From: Chitinophagaceae bacterium IBVUCB2
Lineage (GTDB): Bacteria > Bacteroidota > Bacteroidia > Chitinophagales > Chitinophagaceae
Direction of reading: 5' to 3'
DNA length: 64,000 bases
Assembly: GCA_002127295.1 (NCBI GenBank)
Contig: NFUV01000001.1
Coordinates: 744,001 to 808,000 of the forward strand
This document shows positions 8,871 through 17,233 of this stretch, piece after piece. A model generated the notes under the pieces. It was not told where the DNA came from, made no database searches, and saw nothing but the letters and a program-made list of their open reading frames with translations. Position 1 is the first letter of the stretch. Each line of letters opens with the position of its first letter. A program made the position numbers and the translations under genes.

Positions 8871-9707
8871 TTATTTAGCCAGCTTGTTTCCGTTCTTACG
8901 CTGGATAATCATCTTATCGCTTCCTTTTCCTTTTGTTCTTGTTTTCAGACCTCTTGAGTATTGACCATTTCTAGAACGAGGCTGCCCACCTGAAGCTTTT
9001 CCTTCACCACCACCCATGGGGTGATCTACAGGGTTCATCGCTACACCACGGTTTCTTGGCTTAATACCTTTCCACCTGTTACGTCCGGCTTTACCCATGC
9101 TCTGTAAGAAGTGGTCGCTGTTACTTACAACACCAACTGTTGCGTAGCAATTCACCAATACTTTTCTCAATTCACCAGAAGGCATTTTGAGGATCGCATA
9201 TTTTTCTTCTTTGTTCGTCAGCTGTGCTGAAGAACCTGCACTGCGGGCCAACTTACCACCCTGACCAGGCTGCATTTCAATATTGTGAACGTTAGTACCA
9301 AGCGGCATATTTTTCATTGGTAAAGCATTACCAACTTCAGGAGCCACATCAGCACCAGCTTCTACTTTAGCACCAACTTCTAATCCTTGCGGAGAAAGAA
9401 TATAACGCTTCTCACCATCAGCATATACAACAAGTGCAATGAATGCAGTACGATTTGGATCATACTGGATTGATTCTACTGTAGCTTCGCCAGTCTTATT
9501 TCTTTTAAAGTCGATTATACGATACTTCTTCTTATGTCCACCGCCTCTGTAGCGCATAGATAAGTGACCTGAAGAGTTACGGCCACCAGTTCTTGGTTTA
9601 GCTTCGACCAAACTCTTTTCAGGAACATTCGTAGTAACCTCTGCATACGCATTACCAATTCTCCAACGGGTTCCTGCAGTAATCGGTTTAAATTTTCTTA
9701 ATGCCAT
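8871..9707 (-). CDS. rplB: 50S ribosomal protein L2
   Basis: L2 is a conserved 23S rRNA-binding protein near the peptidyl transferase centre. The 278 residues contain [20 protein letters not shown], the SH3-like barrel region, and the C-terminal signature [20 protein letters not shown]. The conserved histidine of the HPMGGGEG loop is present. It lies between rplW and rpsS. Confidence 0.98.
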   Translation of the reverse strand: MALRKFKPITAGTRWRIGNAYAEVTTNVPEKSLVEAKPRTGGRNSSGHLSMRYRGGGHKKKYRIIDFKRNKTGEATVESIQYDPNRTAFIALVVYADGEKRYILSPQGLEVGAKVEAGADVAPEVGNALPMKNMPLGTNVHNIEMQPGQGGKLARSAGSSAQLTNKEEKYAILKMPSGELRKVLVNCYATVGVVSNSDHFLQSMGKAGRNRWKGIKPRNRGVAMNPVDHPMGGGEGKASGGQPRSRNGQYSRGLKTRTKGKGSDKMIIQRKNGNKLAK

Positions 9708-9768
9708 TGTTCAATTCGTTTTTTTAGTTCAACATTAGCGGCTGCTGAGGCCATTCAATTAATAAGGG

Positions 9769-10068
9769 TTAGATGTTTGAATACAAATCAATATTCTCAC
9801 CCTCCGCTACAGTTACAAATGCTTTTTTGTAAGCAGGTTTACGACCTGAGATTACACCAGCCTTTGTAAAGCGGCTTTTATTTTTACCTGGAACAACTGA
9901 AGTGTTTACATCTGTTACAGTAACACCGTAAAAGCTTTCAATTGCTTTTTTAATTTCCAGTTTGTTTGCTTTTCTGGCCACTTTGAAAGCATAGCGACGC
10001 AAAGACTCTTGCTGTGCATTTGCTTTTTCTGTCAAAATGGGTTTTATTAAAATATCAGAAGGTTTCAT
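9769..10068 (-). CDS. rplW: 50S ribosomal protein L23
   Basis: L23 lies at the tunnel exit and docks trigger factor and SRP. The 99 residues show the pattern IKPILTEKANAQQESLRRYA, then EIKKAIESFYGVTVTDVNT. The C-terminal extension is somewhat different from the E. coli protein, as often in Bacteroidota. It lies between rplD and rplB. Confidence 0.96.
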   Translation of the reverse strand: MKPSDILIKPILTEKANAQQESLRRYAFKVARKANKLEIKKAIESFYGVTVTDVNTSVVPGKNKSRFTKAGVISGRKPAYKKAFVTVAEGENIDLYSNI

Positions 10069-10091
10069 TTCTTGATTCTTTAAATTTTTAA

Positions 10092-10727
10092 TTAAGCCTC
10101 TGCTTTTTCATCATCAGCAAAAATCTTTGCTGCACTTTCAGTTAATACCAATACTTCAGAATTTACAATGTCGTAAGTGTTGATATCGCTTAGCAACATA
10201 CCTAATACTGAAGGCACATTACGTAGAGACAATTCTACATTCGCATTGTACTCCGGCTGGATAAACATGATCTTTTTATCAGCCATTTTCAAATTACCCA
10301 GGATATCAACAAAAGTTTTAGTCTTTGGAGTATCCATAGTAATATCTTCTATTACTACAATTGCATTGTCTTTTGCTTTGTAAGACAGTGCAGAAATTTT
10401 TGCAAGGTCTTTCACTTTACGATTCAATTTGAAATCATATAAGTGAGGTTTTGGACCAAAGATGGTACCACCACCCTTGTATAAAGGGTTTCTGATATTT
10501 CCTTTACGGGCACCACCGGTTCCTTTTTGACGATGCAGCTTGCGGCTTGCACCCTGTACTTCGGCACGGGTCTTTACTTTGTGTGTTCCCTGGCGTTGTG
10601 CAGCCAAGTATTGTTTTACTGCCAGGTAGATAACATGATTGTTTGGTTCAGCTCCAAAAATTTCTTCTGGTAACTCTACCGATCTGCCTGTAGCTTTTCC
10701 TTTTGTATTTAAAACTTCAACTTTCAT
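10092..10727 (-). CDS. rplD: 50S ribosomal protein L4
   Basis: L4 has a globular domain and a loop that reaches into the exit tunnel. In enterobacteria it also represses the S10 operon. The 211 residues contain the loop KLHRQKGTGGARKGNIRNPL and GGGTIFGPKPHLYDFKLNRK, both typical. It follows rplC. The structured gap upstream of rplC could be an L4-type regulatory site, but this is an inference. Confidence 0.97.
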   Translation of the reverse strand: MKVEVLNTKGKATGRSVELPEEIFGAEPNNHVIYLAVKQYLAAQRQGTHKVKTRAEVQGASRKLHRQKGTGGARKGNIRNPLYKGGGTIFGPKPHLYDFKLNRKVKDLAKISALSYKAKDNAIVVIEDITMDTPKTKTFVDILGNLKMADKKIMFIQPEYNANVELSLRNVPSVLGMLLSDINTYDIVNSEVLVLTESAAKIFADDEKAEA

Positions 10728-10767
10728 TTTCTTATCTTTTTAGATTCGGAACAGGGTTCCAAAATCC

Positions 10768-11385
10768 TTATTTCTGAATTAAAACAATTGAACCGTTATA
10801 ACCGGGTACAGAACCACTAACAAGAATGTAATTCTTCTCAGCAAAAATCTTTACCACTTTCAATCCTTTTAGTTTTACACGGTCGTTACCCATACGGCCC
10901 GCCATCTTCATACCTTTCATTACACGGGCAGCATCTGATGAGTTACCTAATGAACCTGGTGCTCTCTGACGATCATGCTGACCGTGAGATTGCTGACCAA
11001 CACCATGGAAACCGTGGCGCTTTACAACACCCTGGAAACCTTTACCCTTGGTCGTACCTACTACTTCAACAGAATCGCCTTCAGCGAAAATGTCAAGTGT
11101 AATAGTTTCTCCAATATTTTTTTCGAGAGAATAATTGCGGAATTCTTTTGTAAACTTCTTTGGTGCAGTCTGTGCTTTTGCGTAGTGGTTAACTTCAGAC
11201 TTAGTAGAGTGTTTTTCTTTTTTATCACCTAAAGAAAGTGAAAGTGCATTGTACCCGTCAGATTCGATTGTTTTAACCTGGGTAACTACACATGGACCAG
11301 CTTCAATGATCGTACAGGCTGTTTGTTTACCTGAGGAATCGAAGATACTGGTCATCCCAATTTTTTTCCCAATAATACCTTTCAT
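10768..11385 (-). CDS. rplC: 50S ribosomal protein L3
   Basis: L3 is an early-assembly protein with a loop reaching the peptidyl transferase centre. The open frame reaches 11427, but the family N-terminus [16 protein letters not shown] begins at 11385. That start gives 205 residues, the usual length. The loop motif [20 protein letters not shown] and [20 protein letters not shown] are diagnostic. A 250-bp gap precedes it, far longer than other gaps in the operon. Confidence 0.97.
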   Translation of the reverse strand: MKGIIGKKIGMTSIFDSSGKQTACTIIEAGPCVVTQVKTIESDGYNALSLSLGDKKEKHSTKSEVNHYAKAQTAPKKFTKEFRNYSLEKNIGETITLDIFAEGDSVEVVGTTKGKGFQGVVKRHGFHGVGQQSHGQHDRQRAPGSLGNSSDAARVMKGMKMAGRMGNDRVKLKGLKVVKIFAEKNYILVSGSVPGYNGSIVLIQK

Positions 11386-11636
11386 GGTTGTACTGTTTGT
11401 GCCTGCAAGGTTATTGGGACAATCCAAACTTTTGAAAGTCTGAACTTCAATCCCCGTTTGCCACCGACCTTTTCCTTTATGGGGAAGTACCGGCAGTAAA
11501 CAAACCCTGAATGGCTTGTTTTATGTTTATCAGCCAGAGCTCTTTTTTCAGTTGCTGTTAGTTTTGGGGCTAACAACTTTGATTGAGAGATAGCAATTTT
11601 TTTAATTTATAAGAACTAAAAGAGTTTTCCCTTATT
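11386..11636 (-). other. Long untranslated gap between rpsJ and rplC, possible regulatory leader
   Basis: This is 251 bp without a convincing gene in an operon whose spacers are mostly under 75 bp. Read on the minus strand it has a potential hairpin near the rpsJ side (GTTGTTAG with CTAACAGCAAC), another around AAACAAGCC/GGGTTTGTTT, and a GGTCGGTGGC-containing stretch near the middle. A 64-codon frame (11382-11576) overlaps the L3 start, has no recognisable domain and is probably fortuitous. A ribosomal protein binding site is plausible but unproven. Confidence 0.35.
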
Positions 11637-11942
11637 CTACGCTTTGATTTCTACTTCAACGCCACTTGGCAAATCCAACTTACTTAATGCATCCACCGTT
11701 CTTGAAGAAGAGGTGTAGATATCCAGCAAACGCTTATGCGTAGCTAACTGGAACTGCTCACGGCTTTTCTTATTAACGTGTGGTGAACGCAATACAGTAA
11801 ATATTTTACGGCGTGTAGGTAAAGGAATAGGACCTGTTACTACTGCACCAGTACTGCGTACTGTTTTTACGATTTTCTCTGCAGATTTATCTACCAGATT
11901 GTGATCGTAAGACTGTAATTTGATTCTGATTCGCTGCGACAT
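11637..11942 (-). CDS. rpsJ: 30S ribosomal protein S10
   Basis: S10 is a protein of the 30S head, known in other bacteria to double as NusE in antitermination. The open frame extends to 11975, but the family start [20 protein letters not shown] lies at 11942 and gives 101 residues. The motifs [20 protein letters not shown] and [20 protein letters not shown] are standard. It is the first gene of the operon, about 30 bp downstream of a consensus promoter. Confidence 0.97.
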   Translation of the reverse strand: MSQRIRIKLQSYDHNLVDKSAEKIVKTVRSTGAVVTGPIPLPTRRKIFTVLRSPHVNKKSREQFQLATHKRLLDIYTSSSRTVDALSKLDLPSGVEVEIKA

Positions 11943-11972
11943 GTGTGAATACCCAATTTTCTTTTGGGAGTG

Positions 11973-12004
11973 CAAAGGTAGGGTTGCAGTGCATACCTTC
12001 CAAA
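11973..12004 (-). promoter_or_regulatory. Primary promoter of the S10 operon
   Basis: On the minus strand TTTG (12001-12004) is followed after 20 bp by TACCTTTG (11973-11980). This matches the Bacteroidota housekeeping consensus TTTG-N19/21-TAnnTTTG exactly. Transcription should start around 11966-11969, leaving a 5' leader of roughly 25 nt before rpsJ. Confidence 0.75.
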
Positions 12005-12101
12005 TACTTGGGAAAGAATTTTTAGCCTGTGGACAAACTTATAATTAAAAGGCTGAATTCTGCGTACCTAATTGACTTTCAAGCTTAACTTAAGGGCTTG
12101 A

Positions 12102-12998
12102 ATGGAGACAATTACTGATAAAAAACCAGCCACCCACCGATACTTAAAACTGCTACTTAAAATAGGGGTTACGATCGCATGTCTTTGGTACGTTTTCGGC
12201 AAAATAAATCTTGCGGAAGCTGCCAAAACTTTACAAAAGGCTGATTGGGTATGGCTTTTGGCAGCTTTTCTAATTTATCTGACTTCAAAGATCATTGCAT
12301 CAAAAAGGTTGAATGTATATTTCAAGAATCTTGGCCTTGCACTCCCTTACTGGCAAAATCTAAAGCTTTATTGGCTCGGAATGTTTTATAACCTCTTTTT
12401 GCCGGGTGCTATTTCCGGCGATGCATACAAAGTAATCTTACTATCCAAAAAATTCTCCATCCCATACAAAAAAACTACTGCTGCGGTTTTATTAGACCGT
12501 TTTAGCGGCCTTCTTTCACTAGGTTTAATAGTTGCCATTTATGGCTTCCTTGTGGTAAAAGAAAAATGGATGATTGTTTTGCTGGTATCAGGAACTGTAG
12601 CATCAATTCCCAGCTTGTATTTCATTATAAAAAAATTCTTTCCTGCTTTTTTACCGGGATTCGGGTCTACTTTTTTATTAGGCCTGGCGGTGCAAATAAG
12701 TGTGCTGATTTGTATATATTTTATTTTATGGTCCTTAAATATCCATGAAGAAACAAACATCTATATTTTTATTTTTCTTATTGCTGCAATTGCATCCATA
12801 CTTCCTATATCTGTTGGGGGTGGATTAGGTATAAGAGAATTGGTGATAATTGAAGGTGCAAAATATGCAGGACTTGGAATGCAAGGACAGCATAATGCTT
12901 TCATGTTAAGTATGGTTTTCTATATTGTTACTGTTGCTTGTTCGTTGCTGGGTATACCTTTTGTTTTTAAAAGCCCCATGGAAAGCAAAAAAGTTTAA
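12102..12998 (+). CDS. Lysylphosphatidylglycerol synthase TM-type membrane protein (flippase-like)
   Basis: This is an integral membrane protein of 298 residues with about seven or eight hydrophobic segments. It resembles the UPF0104/LPG_synthase_TM family, a flippase-like fold found alone or fused to MprF enzymes. The family pattern is visible in YWLGMFYNLFLPGAISGDAY, followed by AAVLLDRFSGLLSLGLI and, near the end, LPISVGGGLGIRELVIIEG. There is no synthase domain, so it is unlikely to aminoacylate lipids and more likely moves a lipid-linked substrate. It lies 39 bp upstream of an FkbM methyltransferase on the same strand. The substrate is unknown. Confidence 0.8.
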   Translation: METITDKKPATHRYLKLLLKIGVTIACLWYVFGKINLAEAAKTLQKADWVWLLAAFLIYLTSKIIASKRLNVYFKNLGLALPYWQNLKLYWLGMFYNLFLPGAISGDAYKVILLSKKFSIPYKKTTAAVLLDRFSGLLSLGLIVAIYGFLVVKEKWMIVLLVSGTVASIPSLYFIIKKFFPAFLPGFGSTFLLGLAVQISVLICIYFILWSLNIHEETNIYIFIFLIAAIASILPISVGGGLGIRELVIIEGAKYAGLGMQGQHNAFMLSMVFYIVTVACSLLGIPFVFKSPMESKKV

Positions 12999-13037
12999 CG
13001 CAAATAGTTAAACTAAATTTGTAAGTATTATCATTTA

Positions 13038-13676
13038 ATGACTACTGCATTACTAAAAAGAAAAATTCTGAACGCCGGGGCTATTGTTATCAGCTATATC
13101 AAACTTCTTCCTGATTGGTTTAGGCTGGGAAAAAATTCTATAGTAATTGACTGTGGTGCTAATGTTGGACATATTTCTAAAATGCTGGCATCTACCGGTG
13201 CAACCGTTATAGCTTTTGAACCTGATCCGATTGCATTTAAAAAACTACAACAAAGGTGTAGATTTTCGAAGAATATAACCTTAATTAAAAAAGGTGTGTG
13301 GGATAAAGACACTGTTCTTCATTTATATGCGCATAAAGGTTCTACCGGAAAAGAAATAAGTTTTACGGTAGGGTCTTCGATTATTGCTGATAAAAAAAAT
13401 ATCGATATTTCAAAAACCCAGTCAATAGAAGTAATTGACCTGCTCGCATTCATGCAACAATTAAATAAAAAAGTTGATCTGGTGAAACTTGATGTGGAAG
13501 GAGCAGAAATAGAAATCCTGAAAAAAATTATTGCTACGGAAAGCTGGGATTTATTCGACCGCATGTATGTAGAAACACATGAAACAAAAATCCCTTCTCA
13601 TGTTGAAGAACTACTGACGATAAAAAAACAATTAGCAGAAAAAAAAATTAAACATATAAAGCTAAACTGGGTTTGA
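13038..13676 (+). CDS. FkbM-family SAM-dependent methyltransferase
   Basis: The 212 residues have a Rossmann methyltransferase core. SAM motif I is VIDCGANVGHISKML (about residues 34-48), the acidic strand end is VIAFEPDP, and the FkbM-type motif DLVKLDVEGAEIEILKK lies near residue 153. FkbM enzymes methylate hydroxyls of small molecules or glycans. It probably shares a transcript with the upstream flippase-like gene, which suggests modification of an envelope glycan or lipid. The acceptor is not known. A terminator follows at once. Confidence 0.85.
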   Translation: MTTALLKRKILNAGAIVISYIKLLPDWFRLGKNSIVIDCGANVGHISKMLASTGATVIAFEPDPIAFKKLQQRCRFSKNITLIKKGVWDKDTVLHLYAHKGSTGKEISFTVGSSIIADKKNIDISKTQSIEVIDLLAFMQQLNKKVDLVKLDVEGAEIEILKKIIATESWDLFDRMYVETHETKIPSHVEELLTIKKQLAEKKIKHIKLNWV

Positions 13677-13684
13677 TAAAAAAG

Positions 13685-13717
13685 AAGCCGTTTGAAGGAT
13701 TATTCTTCAAGCGGCTT
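13685..13717. terminator. Bidirectional terminator between convergent genes
   Basis: A 13-bp stem (13685-13697 with 13705-13717, one G:T pair) has a 7-nt loop and short A/T runs on both sides. It lies between the FkbM stop on the plus strand and the DUF4382 stop on the minus strand. Confidence 0.65.
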
Positions 13718-13741
13718 TGATGCTTAAAATGTATGTTATAA

Positions 13742-14548
13742 TTACTGTGCTAATCTCATTGTATCAACAATTGTTACTTGCGCATTATTGACATTAATTC
13801 CAGAAATAACTGTGTCTCTGTAAAGCGGATCAGAAGGGATAAAATGTAAAGAGTAAGCACCGGGTACTAGTCCTCTAATCTTATATCCTCCATTCAATAA
13901 ACTGCTGTAAGTACTCGCAACCGTATCGTTAGGACCCCTGAAAACCAATATCGCCGATTGAAAATTAAAAGGTTTTACATTTCCCTGTATGGTTCCGCCA
14001 GCCGCTTCTAAAACAGTTCGTATAACAGGCTTCAACATATATTTCCCACTTCCCGTTTTAACGATTGATTTAGCTACATCAAAATCCATTGTAAGTTTAT
14101 ATAATAACCCAGCTTCCACATCCTGATGAATATTCAATTTCAACCCTGATTGCTGCGCACTGGGAGTAGTTAACTTAATTAAGTTACCATCTACCTGTAC
14201 ATAATTCTCCGTTCCTAATATGAGGCGTATTTGCTGAATTCGTCCGGGTAACAATTCTGCATCTGCTAATATGGTGTCTTCATCATTTACTAATTTTAAT
14301 AAATCATATTGGCCAGTTGCTACATTCGCCAAACTTTCCCAACCAGTATTAGCATCATTGCTATAATTTATTTTTATATCCTGCACATCAATTAAAACGG
14401 CTTCATAATTACCCGGATCATCTGTTAAAGCAATTTGCAGTCTTGCTTTATTCGAGCTCGATCCTCCTTTATCTAATCGGGAACAAGCCGATAAAAAAAT
14501 AACAGCAGTGGTCATTACAAAAAATGTTCTTAGAACTGATAATCTCAT
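13742..14548 (-). CDS. DUF4382 lipoprotein with a carboxypeptidase-regulatory-like C-terminus
   Basis: This is a 268-residue predicted lipoprotein. The signal ends in FLSACSR, with the lipid-attachment cysteine at about residue 22. Residues 35-165 match DUF4382 (RLQIALTDDPGNYEAVLIDV, then a beta-rich region containing LLPGRIQQIRLILG). Residues 180-265 look like a single Ig-like CarboxypepD_reg module (GNVKPFN through LVPGAYSLHFIPSD). Such proteins are common on Bacteroidota surfaces and have no assigned function. It lies between the flippase/FkbM pair and fusA. Confidence 0.8.
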   Translation of the reverse strand: MRLSVLRTFFVMTTAVIFLSACSRLDKGGSSSNKARLQIALTDDPGNYEAVLIDVQDIKINYSNDANTGWESLANVATGQYDLLKLVNDEDTILADAELLPGRIQQIRLILGTENYVQVDGNLIKLTTPSAQQSGLKLNIHQDVEAGLLYKLTMDFDVAKSIVKTGSGKYMLKPVIRTVLEAAGGTIQGNVKPFNFQSAILVFRGPNDTVASTYSSLLNGGYKIRGLVPGAYSLHFIPSDPLYRDTVISGINVNNAQVTIVDTMRLAQ

Positions 14549-14628
14549 AATTCGTTTTTTGGGTAAACTTCAAGGATAGTGCCAGAGGAATTTAAAGAAT
14601 GAAAATGTGGAAAACCTTCATAACAAAA

Positions 14629-14652
14629 AAGGACTCAACTAATTGAGTCCTT
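14629..14652 (-). terminator. Second minus-strand terminator downstream of fusA
   Basis: A perfect 10-bp stem AAGGACTCAA/TTGAGTCCTT has a 4-nt loop and is followed on the minus strand by TTTTTTG. It lies 80 bp before the DUF4382 start, so it ends whatever is transcribed from 14653-14799. Confidence 0.7.
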
Positions 14653-14683
14653 AACCATAGAACATTGTGTTTTTCATAATCAG

Positions 14684-14737
14684 CCAAAAGCCAAGTAGAA
14701 TTGAAATCTTAAAAACGGGGCAATTTCTTGCATTTTT
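14684..14737 (-). CDS. Possible 17-codon small ORF
   Basis: This is a short frame reading MQEIAPFLRFQFYLAFG, with an A-rich run (GCAGAAAAA) directly upstream that could serve as a Bacteroidota ribosome-binding region. Six of the 17 residues are Phe or Tyr. It lies between two same-strand terminators. It could be a small protein, part of a leader for DUF4382, or chance. No family is recognised. Confidence 0.25.
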
Positions 14738-14799
14738 TCTGCAAACACAGTGCCACTGAGGGTAATCAGAGTTGATTTGAGTTAAGTTGTTTAAAAGAA

Positions 14800-14828
14800 A
14801 ACCCCTCCTGATTATCTCCGGAGGGGTT
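14800..14828 (-). terminator. Terminator of fusA
   Basis: A 9-bp stem AACCCCTCC/GGAGGGGTT with an 11-nt loop is followed on the minus strand by a T-rich tract (TTTTCTTTT). It begins 22 bp after the fusA stop codon. Confidence 0.75.
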
Positions 14829-14850
14829 AATATAAAATTTATAAGAAATA

Positions 14851-16995
14851 TTAAGCACTTACTTTACCCTTCACCTTTGCTATCACTTCCTCAGCGATAT
14901 TGTTAGGTGCTGGTGAATAGTGCGAAAACTCCATAGTAGAAGATGCACGGCCAGATGACAATGAACGAAGTTGGGTTACATAACCAAACATTTCACTCAA
15001 TGGTACTTTTGCCTTGATAACTTCGGCTCCTGCACGGGTATCCATACCTTCCATCATACCACGACGACGGTTCAAGTCACCAGTTACATCTCCCATGTAT
15101 TGTGCTGGCGTAATAACTTCTACTTTCATGATCGGCTCCAACAAAACAGGCTTTGCTTTTCTTGCTGCTTCACGGAAGCCTTGCTTAGCGCAAAGTTCAA
15201 ATGACATCGCATCTGAGTCAACTGCGTGGAAGCTGCCATCAAACACACGGATCTTCATATTATCAACCGGGTAGCTTGCTAATACTCCTGTAGTCATTGA
15301 TTGCTCGAAACCTTTTGTGATAGCCGGAACGAATTCCTTAGGAATTGATCCTCCGAACAAGCCATTTACAAACTGGTAATGTTTATCAGGATTTTCTGCT
15401 TTCCATTCTGCATCAACAGGCCCAAGCTCAAACTGGATGTCGGCGAATTTACCACGACCACCGGTTTGCTTTTTCAATGTCTCACGATGTTGAACAGTTG
15501 TATTGAAAGCCTCTTTATAAGCTACCTGAGGCGCACCCTGGTTAACTTCTACTTTAAATTCACGACGCATACGATCAATGATGATCTCCAGGTGCAACTC
15601 ACCCATTCCACGAAGGATGGTTTGTCCTGTTTCTTCATCTGTGTTTACACGAAGTGTAGGATCTTCCTCTACCAATTTAGAAATTGCCATTCCCATTTTA
15701 TCTACGTCGGCCTGGGTTTTTGGCTCAATAGCTACAGCGATAACCGGTTCTGGAATAAACATATTCTCTAGGGTGATTGGATGATTTTCATCACACAAAG
15801 TATCACCGGTTTTAATTTCTTTAAATCCAACGGCTGCGCCAATATCACCTGCTTCAATGAAGTCGATTGGGTTTTGCTTATTAGCAAACATCTTCATAAT
15901 ACGGCTGATACGTTCTTTCTTACCACTTCTTACATTTAGTACATAAGATCCAGCATCCAGGTGACCTGAATAGCACCGGAAGAATGCAAGACGACCCACA
16001 AATGGATCCGTCATGATTTTAAATGCTAATGCTGCGAAAGGAGCTTTAGGGTCTGCTTTACGAGTTTCTTCTGCACCTGTATCAGGATTAGTACCTACGG
16101 TATCGGGAATATCAATTGGTGAAGGAAGGTAACGGCATACAGCATCTAATGCAGTCTGTACTCCTTTATTTTTGAACGAAGAGCCGCACATCATCGGAAC
16201 GATAGTAAGATCAACGGTAGCTTTACGAACAGCTTCATGTATTTCATCTTCACTGATGGTATCCGGATTATCGAAGAATTTTTCCATCAATTTATCATCA
16301 TATTCTGCAACAGCTTCTACCAGATTAGCTCTCCATTCTTTCGCTTCTTCCAGCATATCTGCAGGAATTTCTATTTCATCAAATGTCATACCTTCTGTTT
16401 CCATATGCCAGATGATGCCTTTCATTTTGATCAAGTCAACCACACCTTTAAAATCATCTTCAGCACCAATTGGTAACTGTAACGGAACTGCTTTAGAACC
16501 CAGCATTTCTTTAACCTGCTTAACCACCATCAGGAAGTCTGCACCAGAACGATCCATTTTATTTACAAACCCGATACGTGGAACACCATAGCGGTTAGCC
16601 TGGCGCCACACTGTTTCTGATTGTGGTTCTACTCCATCAACAGCTGAGAACAATGCAATCAAACCATCCAATACTCTCATTGAACGTTCTACCTCCACGG
16701 TAAAGTCAACGTGACCGGGAGTATCAATAATGTTGAAAGAATATTTTTTAGTATCTGCAGATTCTTTACCCTTGATAGTCGGAAAATTCCACTGGCAGCT
16801 AACGGCAGCAGAAGTAATGGTAATACCCCTTTCTTTCTCTTGCTCCATCCAGTCGGTGGTAGCCGCACCATCGTGTACTTCACCAATGCGGTGAATCATA
16901 CCAGTGTAACGAAGGATACGTTCCGTCGTTGTAGTTTTGCCCGCATCAATGTGTGCGGCAATACCAAAGTTTCTTTGAAATTTTAAGTCTGCCAT
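14851..16995 (-). CDS. fusA: Elongation factor G
   Basis: EF-G is the GTPase that drives translocation on the ribosome. The 714 residues hold the GTP-binding domain with G1 [17 protein letters not shown]3 DTPGHVDF and G4 NKMD, and the later domains through [20 protein letters not shown] and [12 protein letters not shown]. The length is normal. In many bacteria fusA follows rpsL and rpsG and precedes tuf or rpsJ. Here it stands alone, upstream of three unrelated genes and downstream of an OmpA gene. A TACCTTTG element at 17054-17061 is a likely promoter. Confidence 0.97.
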   Translation of the reverse strand: MADLKFQRNFGIAAHIDAGKTTTTERILRYTGMIHRIGEVHDGAATTDWMEQEKERGITITSAAVSCQWNFPTIKGKESADTKKYSFNIIDTPGHVDFTVEVERSMRVLDGLIALFSAVDGVEPQSETVWRQANRYGVPRIGFVNKMDRSGADFLMVVKQVKEMLGSKAVPLQLPIGAEDDFKGVVDLIKMKGIIWHMETEGMTFDEIEIPADMLEEAKEWRANLVEAVAEYDDKLMEKFFDNPDTISEDEIHEAVRKATVDLTIVPMMCGSSFKNKGVQTALDAVCRYLPSPIDIPDTVGTNPDTGAEETRKADPKAPFAALAFKIMTDPFVGRLAFFRCYSGHLDAGSYVLNVRSGKKERISRIMKMFANKQNPIDFIEAGDIGAAVGFKEIKTGDTLCDENHPITLENMFIPEPVIAVAIEPKTQADVDKMGMAISKLVEEDPTLRVNTDEETGQTILRGMGELHLEIIIDRMRREFKVEVNQGAPQVAYKEAFNTTVQHRETLKKQTGGRGKFADIQFELGPVDAEWKAENPDKHYQFVNGLFGGSIPKEFVPAITKGFEQSMTTGVLASYPVDNMKIRVFDGSFHAVDSDAMSFELCAKQGFREAARKAKPVLLEPIMKVEVITPAQYMGDVTGDLNRRRGMMEGMDTRAGAEVIKAKVPLSEMFGYVTQLRSLSSGRASSTMEFSHYSPAPNNIAEEVIAKVKGKVSA

Positions 16996-17053
16996 GACTG
17001 CTTTATTTTCAGTTGTTTAATTCAATAATAAAAACCCTATGGTTTTGGAGGCG

Positions 17054-17061
17054 CAAAGGTA
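17054..17061 (-). promoter_or_regulatory. Putative -7 element of the fusA promoter
   Basis: TACCTTTG on the minus strand matches the Bacteroidota -7 consensus TAnnTTTG. A clear TTTG 19-21 bp upstream is missing, so only the proximal element is supported. It would give a 5' leader of about 55 nt. Confidence 0.45.
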
Positions 17062-17189
17062 AGGGAAAAAGGCTGAAATTAGAGACCAGCTTATTTTGGA
17101 ATTGTTGCTGTGGATAAGTTTGAAAAACCTTCAATGAAGTCTTAACACCTAAAAAATGAACTTTTTAGAGATCAACCTTCTATAATAAA

Positions 17190-17213
17190 AAATGCCCCGT
17201 CTCCGGGGCATTT
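17190..17213 (-). terminator. Terminator of the OmpA-family gene
   Basis: A perfect 10-bp stem AAATGCCCCG/CGGGGCATTT has a 4-nt loop, followed on the minus strand by TTTATTATAG. It starts 20 bp after the OmpA-family stop codon. Confidence 0.8.
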
Positions 17214-17233
17214 GTGTATTTCTCATGTGTTTA

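Larger units (their letters stand above)
14549..14850. other. Intergenic region between fusA and the DUF4382 gene
   Basis: This region of about 300 bp holds two minus-strand terminator hairpins (14629-14652 and 14800-14828). Between them is a stretch with a 17-codon frame (14684-14737) and an 8-codon frame. Nothing else was recognised. The two terminators 150 nt apart on one strand suggest a short separate transcript. Confidence 0.5.

Noticed and set aside
11382-11576. 64-codon minus-strand frame between rpsJ and rplC
   Set aside because: It has no recognisable domain, runs into the L3 start and lacks a ribosome-binding context. The region is better viewed as untranslated leader.
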